Below are positions 34,270 to 43,531 of a stretch of 64,000 bases of DNA, piece by piece (position 1 is the first letter of the stretch; each line of letters opens with the position of its first letter). Under the pieces are notes generated by a model. The model was not told the DNA's origin. It searched no databases and saw only the letters and a list, made by a program, of their open reading frames with translations. The stretch comes from a bacterium. GTDB taxonomy: Bacteria > Zixibacteria > MSB-5A5 > GN15 > FEB-12. Both the position numbers and the translations under genes were made by a program. Where the stretch lies: NCBI GenBank assembly GCA_016708025.1, contig JADJGQ010000003.1, forward strand, positions 186,001 to 250,000. Reading direction: 5' to 3'.

Positions 34270-34509
34270 ATGTATAAGACGCTCTATTTTGTATCGGGTG
34301 GGCTGATCGCGGTCGGTCTCATCCTGCAACTTCTCTCGCTTCGCTATCGTCGCGCGGAGTATTTCGCAATCCCCTGGTACCGGCGCTTCCGCGTGTCAAT
34401 GGACATGACGAAATGCTACGAAGCGCCGGGGCATCTGTACGCGTCGTTCGGGATGTCGCTGGCGGCGTCGGGGGCGTTGGTCCTTCTGGTGCTCCAGTTG
34501 CTGAAGTAG
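34270..34509 (+). CDS. Small membrane protein with two helices
   Basis: 79 residues, helices at about 4-24 and 58-78, with a basic-aromatic loop (RYRRAEYFAIPWYRRF). The C-terminal half PGHLYASFGMSLAASGALV has the same layout as the 33642 protein (loop, then G..H.AS..), so the two may be distant paralogues. Function unknown. Confidence 0.65.
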   Translation: MYKTLYFVSGGLIAVGLILQLLSLRYRRAEYFAIPWYRRFRVSMDMTKCYEAPGHLYASFGMSLAASGALVLLVLQLLK

Positions 34510-34566
34510 TCGCAGTCGGTCGAGGGTCGGGCGAGAGAGCAGAGTCGCCCGACCTGGTTTGTTGTT

Positions 34567-34752
34567 TCATTCGCCTCTCGTCTTCGCTCGAGGCGACAGA
34601 GAAGGCTTCGCTCGAGGCGACAGATTAAGAGACGCCGAGGCGACTAAGAGAACTTAAGCCGGCACTCCTTCCCCGTCGGGTCGAGCGCAGTCGAGACCCG
34701 AATAACCAAGCCACCACCCACACCCGTCGGGTCGAGCGCAGTCGAGACCCGA
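34567..34752. repeat. Palindromic-repeat cluster, locus 3 (upstream of composite B)
   Basis: GCCTCTCG...CGAGGC at 34573-34596 plus a half unit, then the same ATTAAGAGACGCCGAGGCG spacer as locus 2, and two GTCGGGTCGAGCGCAGTCG units at about 34675-34702 and 34725-34752, 50 bp apart. Confidence 0.8.
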
Positions 34753-34775
34753 TCGCACGCGCCGACTCACGTACG

Positions 34776-35062
34776 CAACTCGTACCGCACTCGTACCAGA
34801 CTCGTACTTGCAACTGCTTGTCGCACAACAACCGCAAAATCGCGTTCGTACCGATACCCCCGAAATTCGTACCGAAGACCCTCAAATTCGTACCCGAAAC
34901 CGCCAAATTCGTACCGCAAACCCCGAAATTCGTACCTCGCTCGTACTTTCGCTGGTTATCCACATCGGGTGTGGCAGTCACACACTCGCTTCGATTTTCC
35001 AACTCATTACTGGATAACGCACTCCAACTTCACGCGCACGTTCGGCACGCCGGTTGATATAC
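34776..35062 (+). repeat. Composite repeat, copy B
   Basis: TTCGTACC-type motifs at 34844, 34865, 34886, 34907, 34928 and 34939 (steps 21, 21, 21, 21, 11), with three 11-bp-step motifs at 34777-34808. DnaA box TTATCCACA at 34956-34964, again 17 bp after the last motif start. Inverted repeat GTGTG/CACAC at 34969-34983. The tail ends with CGGCACGccggTTGAT at 35043-35058. Some 260 bp without a credible gene follow before the ATG at 35321; I see nothing further in them. Confidence 0.85.
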
Positions 35063-35320
35063 ATCTTGTCGGCAATCGCATAGAGCCTGCGGTTCCTTTC
35101 AATTGTTTGCGTGTGCGATGGAGGCCGGGAGCTGGAACAAGCGAGCAGGTTGTCGGAAACAGTTCCCGCGCCTCTGTCGAAGAATCTGCAAAGAGAAGAA
35201 CTATAGATACCCTTCTAGGAGGATGCCGGGTCGCGCCAGGGAATTAATTGGGTGAGAAACCTGGTAGACCCGGCTGATAAGAATTGTGATATTGCGAAAT
35301 AACAGGAATCGAGGGACAGC

Positions 35321-37618
35321 ATGAAATTCAGACTGCTATTGAGTGTGACCTTGTTGCTGGTCGCGGCGACCCGATCAAGTGGTGCGGATCTACTCAAAAT
35401 GGGAAGCACGTATTCCAGCACACTGGTCCGAGCGGCGATCAAAGATAGCTTTGTGATCTGCTCGACACCAAGCGGGATCGAGGTCTTGAGATTCCGGGAT
35501 TCATTACCACCTGAGCCGATTGCGCAGCTTAACTTGTACGACCAGCGTGGTCTGGTCTGGTGGGACTACGGGGTTACTGATCTTAAGATATCCGGCCAGA
35601 CTGCCTATGCAGTGGACTGCAATGGACATCTCTATTCCATAGATCTGAGTAACCCGCTCGATCCGACAGTCATTGAGACAGTGGTACTGCCTAGGCCGGC
35701 GACCGCATTGGATGTCTCCGGCACCGTTGCCTGCGTCGCATATGGCTCCTATCGAGATTCGACAGGTATTCTCCTGCTTGATCTCTCAACGCCAACAGAA
35801 ATTGCGGAAGTTGGAGCGATCCGTTTTCCTGATTCTCTGAATCCGCCCGAGGATGTGGCCGTTCGCGACACCGTTATGTTTGCAATCTGCCAGGGCGCAT
35901 TGCTGGTCTTCAACATCGCCGATCCTTCGGCGCCGGTTTTCCTTGATAGTGTCCGTGTCAACCACAACCCGTTCCTCGAGATTGAACTTGATCGTTCGGA
36001 TTCGCTCGTTTATCTGTCGGACCGGGGATTCAATTGGCCAACCTGTCAATCAGGATTAACAGTCGTCAACGCAGCCGATCCGGCGGATTTATTGGTCTTG
36101 TCCCGTACCGTGACCTATGGCGCGGCCTCGCAGATGGCGGTCAGTGACAGTCTCTTGTTCCTAACTGCCGGATCCTGGGGGTTACAGGTTTACGACCGGG
36201 CAAATTCAGCACAACCGGATAGTCTAACGCGTCTGCCGATCACCTATTTCGCCGGAGATGTGGTAGCCAACGAGTCGCTTGCGGTAGTGACCGACTATGG
36301 TCCGATGTACTTTCTCGACCTGGATATTGAACGATTCGAGTGCAAGTACTGGGTCGATTGGTGGCCGATGCCTTGGCCACCAACAGAGTTAACGGTGGTT
36401 GGTATCTCGGCGCCAATTCCACAAATCAAGGCCTCATACAGCTTACCTTCCCCTGCAACCGGAATCGCCGTCGCGTCAAACACGATCTATTGTCTGTACA
36501 ATGATAATTTTGGACCAGATGTCATGGCCATTGATGTTACGAGTCCATCGAAGCCCACTTGGATCGGCAGTTGCCTGACCGGATTCGGTAATTCTACTGG
36601 TGTAGTGGTCGACACATTCCTGTATGTAGCATCTACCGGAATTGGGACAATCTCAACACCAGGGATTCGCACGATCAATATCGCCGATCCTGCCAATCCT
36701 TTTGTTGTTGCCGAAGAAACACTGGCGGTTGGCGGTATCAATTTCCAAGTACGCGACACTCTTCTCTATGTCATGCGCGGTGGCGACGGAATCAGCCTGG
36801 TGAATATTGCGACTCCCGACCAACCGGCTACAGTCTTCACCTATGACTCTCCCGGAATTGCCAAGGATGTCTGTTTCCTGGATTCGATGGTTTATATCGC
36901 CGACGGCGACTTTGGCATTATCGTCTTGTCAATGCCCAGCATCTCTAATGTGCAGTGGGTCGGGCAGATCGGTGGTAGTGGTAATGACTATTGTCGAATC
37001 ATGGTTCGAGATTCACTGCTGCTTGCACTTACCCCAAACTCGATAGAAGTGTACGACATTGCGAGCGACCGTGTCAATCCGCCTTTTCTCGGTGGCGCTT
37101 CAATTGGTCCAAACATTCTCGACTTCGGTTTTGAGAGCGACCGGATGTATGCCGCAGTGGGCGAGCGAGGAGTATTGGCATATGATATCGGTAATCCTGC
37201 AGATCCGCAGCTCGTTGCCGAATATGACACACCAGTCAATGCGTTGGCAGTTGAGGCACGCGATTCTATGGTCTTTGTCGCCGATCAGGAGAATCTGGTT
37301 TGCTTGCGGTTCACCGGCGCAACTTCAGTCGACGGAAATGAATCTGGACTCCCATCACTCGCAACCCTGAAGCAAAACTATCCGAATCCTTTCAACCCAT
37401 CTACAAAGATCGAGTACAGCCTGCCTCGACGGGCGCACGTTCGATTGACTGTCTACAATCTGCTTGGACAACAGGTGGCGAAATTGGTCGACGCGGAGCA
37501 AAGCGCCGGGACACACAACGTAGTCTGGCAGGCACACGGACAGTCATCAGGATTCTACCTATATCGCCTCCAAGCAGGCGAGGCTTCAGCAACAAAGAAG
37601 ATGCTGCTGCTAAAGTAG
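35321..37618 (+). CDS. Secreted LVIVD-repeat beta-propeller protein with C-terminal sorting tail
   Basis: 765 residues with a signal peptide ending near RSSGA. The body is built of LVIVD-type blades: YSIDLSNPLDPTVIE, LLLDLSTPTEIAEVG, VFNIADPSAPVFLDS, TINIADPANPFVVAE and AYDIGNPADPQLVAE. The last roughly 85 residues form a type A (Por/T9SS-like, FlgD-like fold) sorting domain: NYPNPFNPSTKIEYSLP, LTVYNLLGQQVAKLV and GFYLYRLQAGE...KKMLLLK. It is therefore expected to be exported and placed on the cell surface. It is the first gene after composite repeat B. No enzyme motif is visible. Confidence 0.85.
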   Translation: MKFRLLLSVTLLLVAATRSSGADLLKMGSTYSSTLVRAAIKDSFVICSTPSGIEVLRFRDSLPPEPIAQLNLYDQRGLVWWDYGVTDLKISGQTAYAVDCNGHLYSIDLSNPLDPTVIETVVLPRPATALDVSGTVACVAYGSYRDSTGILLLDLSTPTEIAEVGAIRFPDSLNPPEDVAVRDTVMFAICQGALLVFNIADPSAPVFLDSVRVNHNPFLEIELDRSDSLVYLSDRGFNWPTCQSGLTVVNAADPADLLVLSRTVTYGAASQMAVSDSLLFLTAGSWGLQVYDRANSAQPDSLTRLPITYFAGDVVANESLAVVTDYGPMYFLDLDIERFECKYWVDWWPMPWPPTELTVVGISAPIPQIKASYSLPSPATGIAVASNTIYCLYNDNFGPDVMAIDVTSPSKPTWIGSCLTGFGNSTGVVVDTFLYVASTGIGTISTPGIRTINIADPANPFVVAEETLAVGGINFQVRDTLLYVMRGGDGISLVNIATPDQPATVFTYDSPGIAKDVCFLDSMVYIADGDFGIIVLSMPSISNVQWVGQIGGSGNDYCRIMVRDSLLLALTPNSIEVYDIASDRVNPPFLGGASIGPNILDFGFESDRMYAAVGERGVLAYDIGNPADPQLVAEYDTPVNALAVEARDSMVFVADQENLVCLRFTGATSVDGNESGLPSLATLKQNYPNPFNPSTKIEYSLPRRAHVRLTVYNLLGQQVAKLVDAEQSAGTHNVVWQAHGQSSGFYLYRLQAGEASATKKMLLLK

Positions 37619-37762
37619 TAAACCTGTTCAAAAAGGAGGTCTTAGAACTAAAGCACGTGGAACCCAATTCGACGAGCTGTCGGCGCAAAGAGCGTCTTCT
37701 CACCCAATGCCCAGTGGGCAGTTTCATTAAATGGCCATTTCTCACCCAGAAACGAGCCAAGT

Positions 37763-39943
37763 ATGAGAGGAAGATCTGCTTCCATTCATGGCATGCTTAT
37801 CCTGGCGTTGCTTTTCTCGGTCAACGCTACTCTGGCAGCTGAATCAAACTTCTTGCACGAAAAGGCAGAGCGACTGAAGACACAAGACCTGGATGCGATT
37901 GCTCAAACCGAATGGATATTGAGGAATTTCCCTGATTCTGTTAGATCATCTGATAAACTTGGGTTCAGCGCTGGACCAACCACAATTCTGCTCCCCGATT
38001 CTATTCGAGGTCTCTATTTCAGAGTCGGCATCGACCCTGAATCCCCGAGTTCCTATCTTCTCGGAAACGTGGTTGATAGCTTCGCAACTCTGAGTTCGGT
38101 TACTCAGGTTACAGGCAATGATGATTTGAATGGCGTGGCAATAGATTCCCAGGTTCTGTCCTGCATTTACCGGAACCAAATTCAGTACCTAGGTCGCCGC
38201 ATAGGAACTGCATCATCTATGGACACATTCAGTGTACCCGAAGGAGACGGTAATGTCCAGCGTGACTTGACCACCTTCTGGTTGGTCCGTTTACCTCGCA
38301 CTCTGAGTGTGGATACGTTGATGGCGGAATTTCAGACCATACCGTCGTTACAGGACATAGGTTTTATTCCCATTATCCGCATCCTGGACGACCATCCTAC
38401 GGACGAACCGCATCCGCAATGTCAGTGGGTCAATGACTACTCGGACAGACAATACTCACTTTATTCGCCCGATTCCGTTTCGGGAGGAGTCGACGCGTAC
38501 GGTGCTTGGGATCTGCTTTGCAGCACATGGGATACAGCAGCAGCCCCGTTAATCGGTATTTGTGATCGTGGATATGGCTCCGACCCGAATTTCCATCCCG
38601 ATCTATACGGCAACATTTCGAATTTGAGCAAAGTAAGATTTCCATCTTCAATGCAGGAAATCCATGGTAATCATGGTTCCGCAGTTGCGGGCGTGTGTGG
38701 TGCGTCAGCGTACGACCTACCAAGATCATCGGCAGGAAAGGTCTCAGGAGGTATCTACACGGGCGGCGGCGTAATTGGAATCTTCCCAAAAAGCAATATG
38801 GTGCTTGCTGACCGCGGCGACGGAGGCGATGAGTATGAGAACTTACTCAATGACCTGAAATATCTGGTAGACACCTGTGAGGTGGATGTAATAAACATGA
38901 GTTGGGGGTACTTTGTGAGAGACCCTGCCATAGAAGCGATCCTGGAGCGAGCCTTTTTTCAACGAGGGATTGCTCTCATAGCGGCCGCAGGAAACTGTAG
39001 TCCAGCCACGCCATGTCCCCATATTCTGTATCCAGCCTCACTACCCTATGTGGTTGCAGTGTCCGCAACAGATTCCACAGGTTCCTCGGCCTGGCAGAAC
39101 TTCGGAACCTTTGTTGACGTAGTGGCCCCTGGCAGTTGGGTCTACACGATTGGTGGTTTGACAAAAATTTTCAACGAACATGCAATGAACGAAGGTTATA
39201 GTTGGTGGAGCGGCACATCAATCTCTGCGCCACACGTTACCGGAATCGCCGCATTATTGAAGACTGCAGCGCCCACAATTGCGGCGGGAACCATTTATGA
39301 TATTTTGAGGCAATCCTGCGACACCGTAGATGGTTTTACTAGTTTTCCGAATGTTTACACAGGCTACGGGAAGATAAACGCCAAGAAAGCAGTTAGTCGC
39401 GTAATCAATGGGCTGCATTGCGATGGCATACCCGGCGATGTTAATGTCGACTGTTACGTCAACTGGGATGACTGCTTGTTTCTCGGAGAGTTCCTTCGCG
39501 GCAATGTCGTGCTGCCCCAGCCTGCAAATGCCGATGTCAATGCAGATTGTCTGGTCGACCTGAGTGACTACGCCAGGTTATCCTCCTATACGTTGACTCT
39601 TGCTGGTACACTCCTTCCGGGCTGCGCAACTCAAGAACAACATCATACAAACCAGAGCGTTTCCGTTATGCCGTCGCTCGAAAATGCTTACCCCAATCCC
39701 TGTAACCCATCCACGACCATAGCCTATAATCTTCCTGCTGGATCTTCTGTGAAGATCGTCGTCTATAACCTCCTAGGCGAGATCGTGAAGGTTCTGCACC
39801 AAGGTTTCCAGGAAGCGGGTGCCTATAACGTGACATGGGACGGTCGGAATGACAGCCATGAGTTCGTTTCGAGTGGAGTCTATTTCTACCAATTGCAGGC
39901 CAATGACTTCACGGCGACGCGAAAGCTGGTACTTTTGAAGTAA
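37763..39943 (+). CDS. Secreted subtilisin-like protease with dockerin-like repeats and sorting tail
   Basis: 726 residues; signal peptide ends near TLAAE. S8 triad: Asp in IGICDRGYGSDPNFHPD, His in GNHGSAVAGVCGAS and Ser in WSGTSISAPHVTGIAALL. Asp is in the context CDRG instead of the usual DTG, a mild deviation. Two dockerin-like repeats, GDVNVDCYVNWDDCLFL and ADVNADCLVDLSDYARL, precede a YPNPCNPSTTIAYNLP sorting domain ending in RKLVLLK. It shares architecture with the 31739 subtilase but adds the tail. The ribosome-binding site is weak; ATG 37793 is an alternative start. Confidence 0.85.
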   Translation: MRGRSASIHGMLILALLFSVNATLAAESNFLHEKAERLKTQDLDAIAQTEWILRNFPDSVRSSDKLGFSAGPTTILLPDSIRGLYFRVGIDPESPSSYLLGNVVDSFATLSSVTQVTGNDDLNGVAIDSQVLSCIYRNQIQYLGRRIGTASSMDTFSVPEGDGNVQRDLTTFWLVRLPRTLSVDTLMAEFQTIPSLQDIGFIPIIRILDDHPTDEPHPQCQWVNDYSDRQYSLYSPDSVSGGVDAYGAWDLLCSTWDTAAAPLIGICDRGYGSDPNFHPDLYGNISNLSKVRFPSSMQEIHGNHGSAVAGVCGASAYDLPRSSAGKVSGGIYTGGGVIGIFPKSNMVLADRGDGGDEYENLLNDLKYLVDTCEVDVINMSWGYFVRDPAIEAILERAFFQRGIALIAAAGNCSPATPCPHILYPASLPYVVAVSATDSTGSSAWQNFGTFVDVVAPGSWVYTIGGLTKIFNEHAMNEGYSWWSGTSISAPHVTGIAALLKTAAPTIAAGTIYDILRQSCDTVDGFTSFPNVYTGYGKINAKKAVSRVINGLHCDGIPGDVNVDCYVNWDDCLFLGEFLRGNVVLPQPANADVNADCLVDLSDYARLSSYTLTLAGTLLPGCATQEQHHTNQSVSVMPSLENAYPNPCNPSTTIAYNLPAGSSVKIVVYNLLGEIVKVLHQGFQEAGAYNVTWDGRNDSHEFVSSGVYFYQLQANDFTATRKLVLLK

Positions 39944-40476
39944 TGCTTCGACAGTCTCCCACGAATCCTACTCTTCCCTGCCCTCCAGTTTAAGACAGAG
40001 GGCAGGGTACGGGGCTCGTGGAACTCTCATCCCGGCTACTCGTGCATTGTGGCGTAATGGTTGCGGGCCGGATTGCTCCGTTTCATTTCCAGCCCACCCC
40101 AAAAAAACACTTTCTCCCCGGTGTGGCAGATTCGGGATACCAGCGCGCATACTCCATGTTACTTCGATGACAGTTTCTGTCAGTCACTTTTCCGCAAACC
40201 GATTCTCTGACAAGCGATTCGATATTTGATTTGTGAGCCAGTGATCTCCGCAATTCTTCTCGGACAATTCCCCCTTGAGTGGTTCCAACTCCAAGATAAG
40301 AACAAGATTGACAGTAGCATCGAATTGCGTATCTTACTTTAGGTTAGACGAGTAATGGAACGGTGGGAACTCGCGCCTGACCGCATTGACAGACAATTGC
40401 AGACATAGAACCCCTATTCTGCCTCCGCGGGTTTCTCCCTTCAGTTTTTTTTGAAAGCCAATCTCAAGTAAGAATT
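39944..40476. other. Gene-free interval of 533 bp before the regulator gene
   Basis: Contains a CTGCCCTC/GAGGGCAG hairpin at about 39979-40006 without a clear T-tract, and a promoter-like pair at 40308-40335 reported separately. I see no gene or other repeat in the rest. Confidence 0.5.
40308..40335 (+). promoter_or_regulatory. Possible sigma70 promoter of the regulator gene
   Basis: Perfect TTGACA at 40308-40313, 16-bp spacer, TATCTT at 40330-40335; about 135 bp of leader would remain before the ATG at 40477. Confidence 0.45.
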
Positions 40477-42624
40477 ATGTGCAAGGTTTCCGAAAACCCT
40501 GATCAAATCCTAGACGACGTCGACAATCTGCTGCGGCTATTCAGGGAGCGCGAAGCATATGATATAGTGAGGGGACTGGATACCATCAACTTCTCCCGCC
40601 AGAAACTCGCAAGGTATCAAGTTCTAAAGCTTGGAACTGGGATTTCAGTAAGTGACTATTCCTTCAGAGATATCGAAGATTCCATCTCCTATTACGCTGA
40701 GTCCAAGCAATCCGCACTTCTTGGCTGGGCGCTACATGAGAAGGCAAGGTTATTTGTTGCCTTGGGAAGACATCGCGAAGCCCTTCCAATTCTGGAGCAA
40801 GCATACATTGAGTGCTTGGATGGTGGATCCCTTAGCAATGCCGCCAGGGCTATGAATCAATTGAGCTTCTGCCTGTATCAATTGGGCTGGATTGAGCCCG
40901 CAATTCATCACCTGAGAATTGGTCAAGCCCTCTATTTGAAGATTGGGAGAGACTCCTGTGTACAGACTCTTCGGAGCAATCTTTGTCACCTCCTATTCGG
41001 AGCCGGCCGAATTCGCGAAGCGGTCGAGGGTTATACAGAGCTAATTCCAAAGTTTGCAGGGGAGGGTGACCTTCGGCAGGGAATAGCGTATGAGATGGCC
41101 TCGTTGGCCTTTTCCCACTGCGGAGAATATGCTAAGGGCCGTGAATTAATTGAGTCTGCCATTAGGTTGCTCGCGCAACACAAACGCGAACTTGGCGTCT
41201 GTTATGAGAATCTGACAGTTATAGAGATTAAGTCTGGCCGATTCCGTGAAGCCAGAAAAGCCGTAGCCACGGGCCTCCAGATAGCAAATGAACTAGCACC
41301 TGAATCTGCGCTCTTCACGGGTATTAAAACGCGCCAAGCTGAATTGGCTGTCGCCACCGGCAAATTCACCGAAGCACAGAAGCATGCCGCCGAGGCGCTC
41401 GCGGTCGCGGAGAAGATCGGCCAACGGCTGGAGATCGCCGCCTGCTGGCGCGTTTTCGCGCAGGTTGCGGCCGCCACCGGCAAAGCCGAAGAAGCGCGCG
41501 ATTGGTTCCGCCGCTCTATCGACCTCTTCAACCAGATATCCGCTCGTTACGAATTGGCCGTGGCCCGGTATGCCGCGGCATCATCAGAGATATTCGAACG
41601 TTCCGAATCGGTCGCCCTGCTCTACCTCGCCAAAGAATACTGCGAAGCGGAACAGGTCGCGCCATACCTCGCCAAGATCGATGCCGCTCTGGCCAAACTG
41701 GAACCGCGCAAAATCGCTCTCCAGCCTTCCGACTCCGATACGGTCAAGATCATTACCCGCAGTAAGCGGATGCTGTCACTGCTCGATCTGGCGCGCCATG
41801 TCGCGCCGACCCGCATGACTGTCCTGTTGACCGGCGCCACCGGCACCGGCAAAGATCTGATGGCGCGATGGATCCATGAGCAGTCCGGACGGACCGGACG
41901 GTTCCTCTCGCAGAATTTCGCCGCTCTCCCCGGCCCGCTGGCGGAGTCTGAGCTGTTCGGGCATCGCAAAGGGACATTCACGGGAGCTTCCGATGACAAG
42001 CCGGGGCTGTTTGAAGCGGCGGCGGGCGGAACATTCTACCTCAATGAGATCGCCGAGGCGCCGCTGGAACTCCAGGCGAAACTTCTCGAAGTACTGGAGA
42101 CAAGATCATTGCGCCGACTTGGCGAAACGACCGACCGGTCGGTCGATATCCGGATAATTGCGGCGACCAATCATGACCTGGCGAAAGCGGTTCGGGAGAA
42201 TCGATTCCGCGCCGACCTGTATCATCGCCTGAATGAGATCAATATCGCACTGCCGCCGTTGGCCGAGCGGACTGAGGATATCCCCGACCTGATCGCGCAT
42301 TTCGTGAAGGAACTTGGCGTATCGGCGACCAATGGTTCGGCGGCTTATCTGGAGCGTCTGTCGTCAATCGTCTCGGCGCATAGCTGGCCGGGAAATATCC
42401 GGGAACTGCGGACATTTGTTCGCAAACTGCTGGTGATCGCGGAGAATGATATCAGCAAACTTCCGGAGATCGCGCAGGATCAGTTGCCGATGACGGATGA
42501 ATCGCAGTTGGTGCGGATCCTTGAGCAGAGCGACTGGAATCAGACGCGCGCGGCAGAGACGCTTGGGGTGAGCGAGGGGACTATCCGGAAGCGTATCCGG
42601 AAGTTTGGGCTGGATCGGGACTAG
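40477..42624 (+). CDS. TPR-containing AAA+ sigma54-type transcriptional activator
   Basis: 715 residues. Residues about 1-410 are TPR-like helices (EALPILEQAYIECLDGG, EAQKHAAEALAVAEKIG), a likely signal-input domain in place of a receiver or PAS domain. The AAA+ domain (about 430-660) has Walker A GATGTGKD, ESELFGHRKGTFTGAS, Walker B GGTFYLNEIAE, sensor I AATNHD, arginine region FRADLYHRL and SWPGNIREL. A Fis-type helix-turn-helix (NQTRAAETLGVSEGTIRKR) ends the protein. Two deviations stand out: GAFTGA reads GTFTGA and the Walker B Asp is Asn. The first roughly 285 codons look more AT-rich than the rest. Targets are unknown. Confidence 0.88.
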   Translation: MCKVSENPDQILDDVDNLLRLFREREAYDIVRGLDTINFSRQKLARYQVLKLGTGISVSDYSFRDIEDSISYYAESKQSALLGWALHEKARLFVALGRHREALPILEQAYIECLDGGSLSNAARAMNQLSFCLYQLGWIEPAIHHLRIGQALYLKIGRDSCVQTLRSNLCHLLFGAGRIREAVEGYTELIPKFAGEGDLRQGIAYEMASLAFSHCGEYAKGRELIESAIRLLAQHKRELGVCYENLTVIEIKSGRFREARKAVATGLQIANELAPESALFTGIKTRQAELAVATGKFTEAQKHAAEALAVAEKIGQRLEIAACWRVFAQVAAATGKAEEARDWFRRSIDLFNQISARYELAVARYAAASSEIFERSESVALLYLAKEYCEAEQVAPYLAKIDAALAKLEPRKIALQPSDSDTVKIITRSKRMLSLLDLARHVAPTRMTVLLTGATGTGKDLMARWIHEQSGRTGRFLSQNFAALPGPLAESELFGHRKGTFTGASDDKPGLFEAAAGGTFYLNEIAEAPLELQAKLLEVLETRSLRRLGETTDRSVDIRIIAATNHDLAKAVRENRFRADLYHRLNEINIALPPLAERTEDIPDLIAHFVKELGVSATNGSAAYLERLSSIVSAHSWPGNIRELRTFVRKLLVIAENDISKLPEIAQDQLPMTDESQLVRILEQSDWNQTRAAETLGVSEGTIRKRIRKFGLDRD

Positions 42625-42699
42625 GGTCTTCTTTCTTTTTCTTCAAATCACAGACAATTGAATCGAGTGGATGGGGGGCTGGGGGTTGTTGTTTGCCTC

Positions 42700-43107
42700 T
42701 CGACTTCGCTCGAGGCGACAGGTGGGGGGTCGTTCAAGGCGACAGGTGGATGCGCCTTGGAAGGATAGAGCAAACTGAGAGTGCAGTGTTCGCCTCTCGT
42801 CTTCGCTCGAGGCGACAGATGGGGGTTCGCTCAAGGCGACAGGAGGGGCGGCTTGTGGCGAAGTAGTCTACTTGAGCAGATTCTCTGTCACCCGTCGGGT
42901 CGAGCGAAGTCGAGACCCGAATAATCGAACACCCCTCACCCGTCGGGTCGAGCGAAGTCGAGACCCGAATCAGCAGACGGGGAGACTTGAGGCGAAGAAG
43001 TCAAAATGAGTGGATTCTCTTCAACCCGTCGGGTCGAGCGAAGACGAGACCCGAATCACCAAAACCCCTTCAACCCGTCGGGTCGAGCGAAGACGAGACC
43101 CGAATCA
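42700..43107. repeat. Palindromic-repeat cluster, locus 4
   Basis: Two GCCTCTCG(A/T)CTTCGCTCGAGGC palindromes near 42697-42720 and 42791-42815, with degenerate halves. Four GTCGGGTCGAGCGAAG(T/A)CG units follow at about 42893, 42943, 43027 and 43076, paired at 49-50-bp spacing. There is no phased array or DnaA box here, unlike loci 2, 3 and 5. The last palindrome ends some 15 bp from the 3' end of the GIY-YIG gene. Confidence 0.8.
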
Positions 43108-43118
43108 AGTCACACAGT

Positions 43119-43427
43119 CTACAGCTTTCTCCTGAAATGCGTTTCGTTCCTGCACTCTGCCAAAGCTTTCAACAGGTCGATCCTCCCCTCTATGAGCGCC
43201 TTCTTCTTCTGATGTGACCATCGCTTGATCTGCTTCTCTATTGCCGCCGCTTCTGCGATTGTCTGGCACTCAATAGTGTACATCAGCCTGATCGGCAGTC
43301 GCTGCGAGGTGAACCCAGGAACAACACCAGATTCATGCTGAATCATTCGCTGTCCCAGATTAGTAGTTGAGCCGGTATAGTACAGACTATCCGCGCACTC
43401 CAGAATGTAGACTGTAGGGTGGCGCAT
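43119..43427 (-). CDS. Single-domain GIY-YIG endonuclease
   Basis: 102 residues from ATG 43427; five extra codons are open upstream. The GIY-YIG nuclease motif appears as VYILECADSLYYTGSTTNL, followed by RMIQHESG, the catalytic-type Arg/His region, and EKQIKRWSHQKKKALIEG, matching the UPF0213/YhbQ-like group. The C-terminus runs up to the edge of palindromic cluster locus 4, and cluster locus 5 begins about 100 bp from its 5' side. Such small nucleases are often of unknown function; a role in repeat mobility is a hypothesis discussed in the findings. Confidence 0.85.
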   Translation of the reverse strand: MRHPTVYILECADSLYYTGSTTNLGQRMIQHESGVVPGFTSQRLPIRLMYTIECQTIAEAAAIEKQIKRWSHQKKKALIEGRIDLLKALAECRNETHFRRKL

Positions 43428-43531
43428 TTCTCTTTCTCTCACTTGAGATATACGCCCGAATATTATGGAATGTCACTGACAGGTAGTGTCAGTGAAAATG
43501 AAAGGAATTAGGATTATCTGTAGTCCCAAGG

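Noticed and set aside
34625..35002. Minus-strand open frame with GTNFGVC/GTNLAVS heptads (and a similar one at 30093-30353, RYEFRGL repeats)
   Set aside because: The heptads are simply the 21-bp DNA repeat read as codons. Differences between composite copies in the tail are not concentrated at third codon positions, and no ribosome-binding site precedes these frames.
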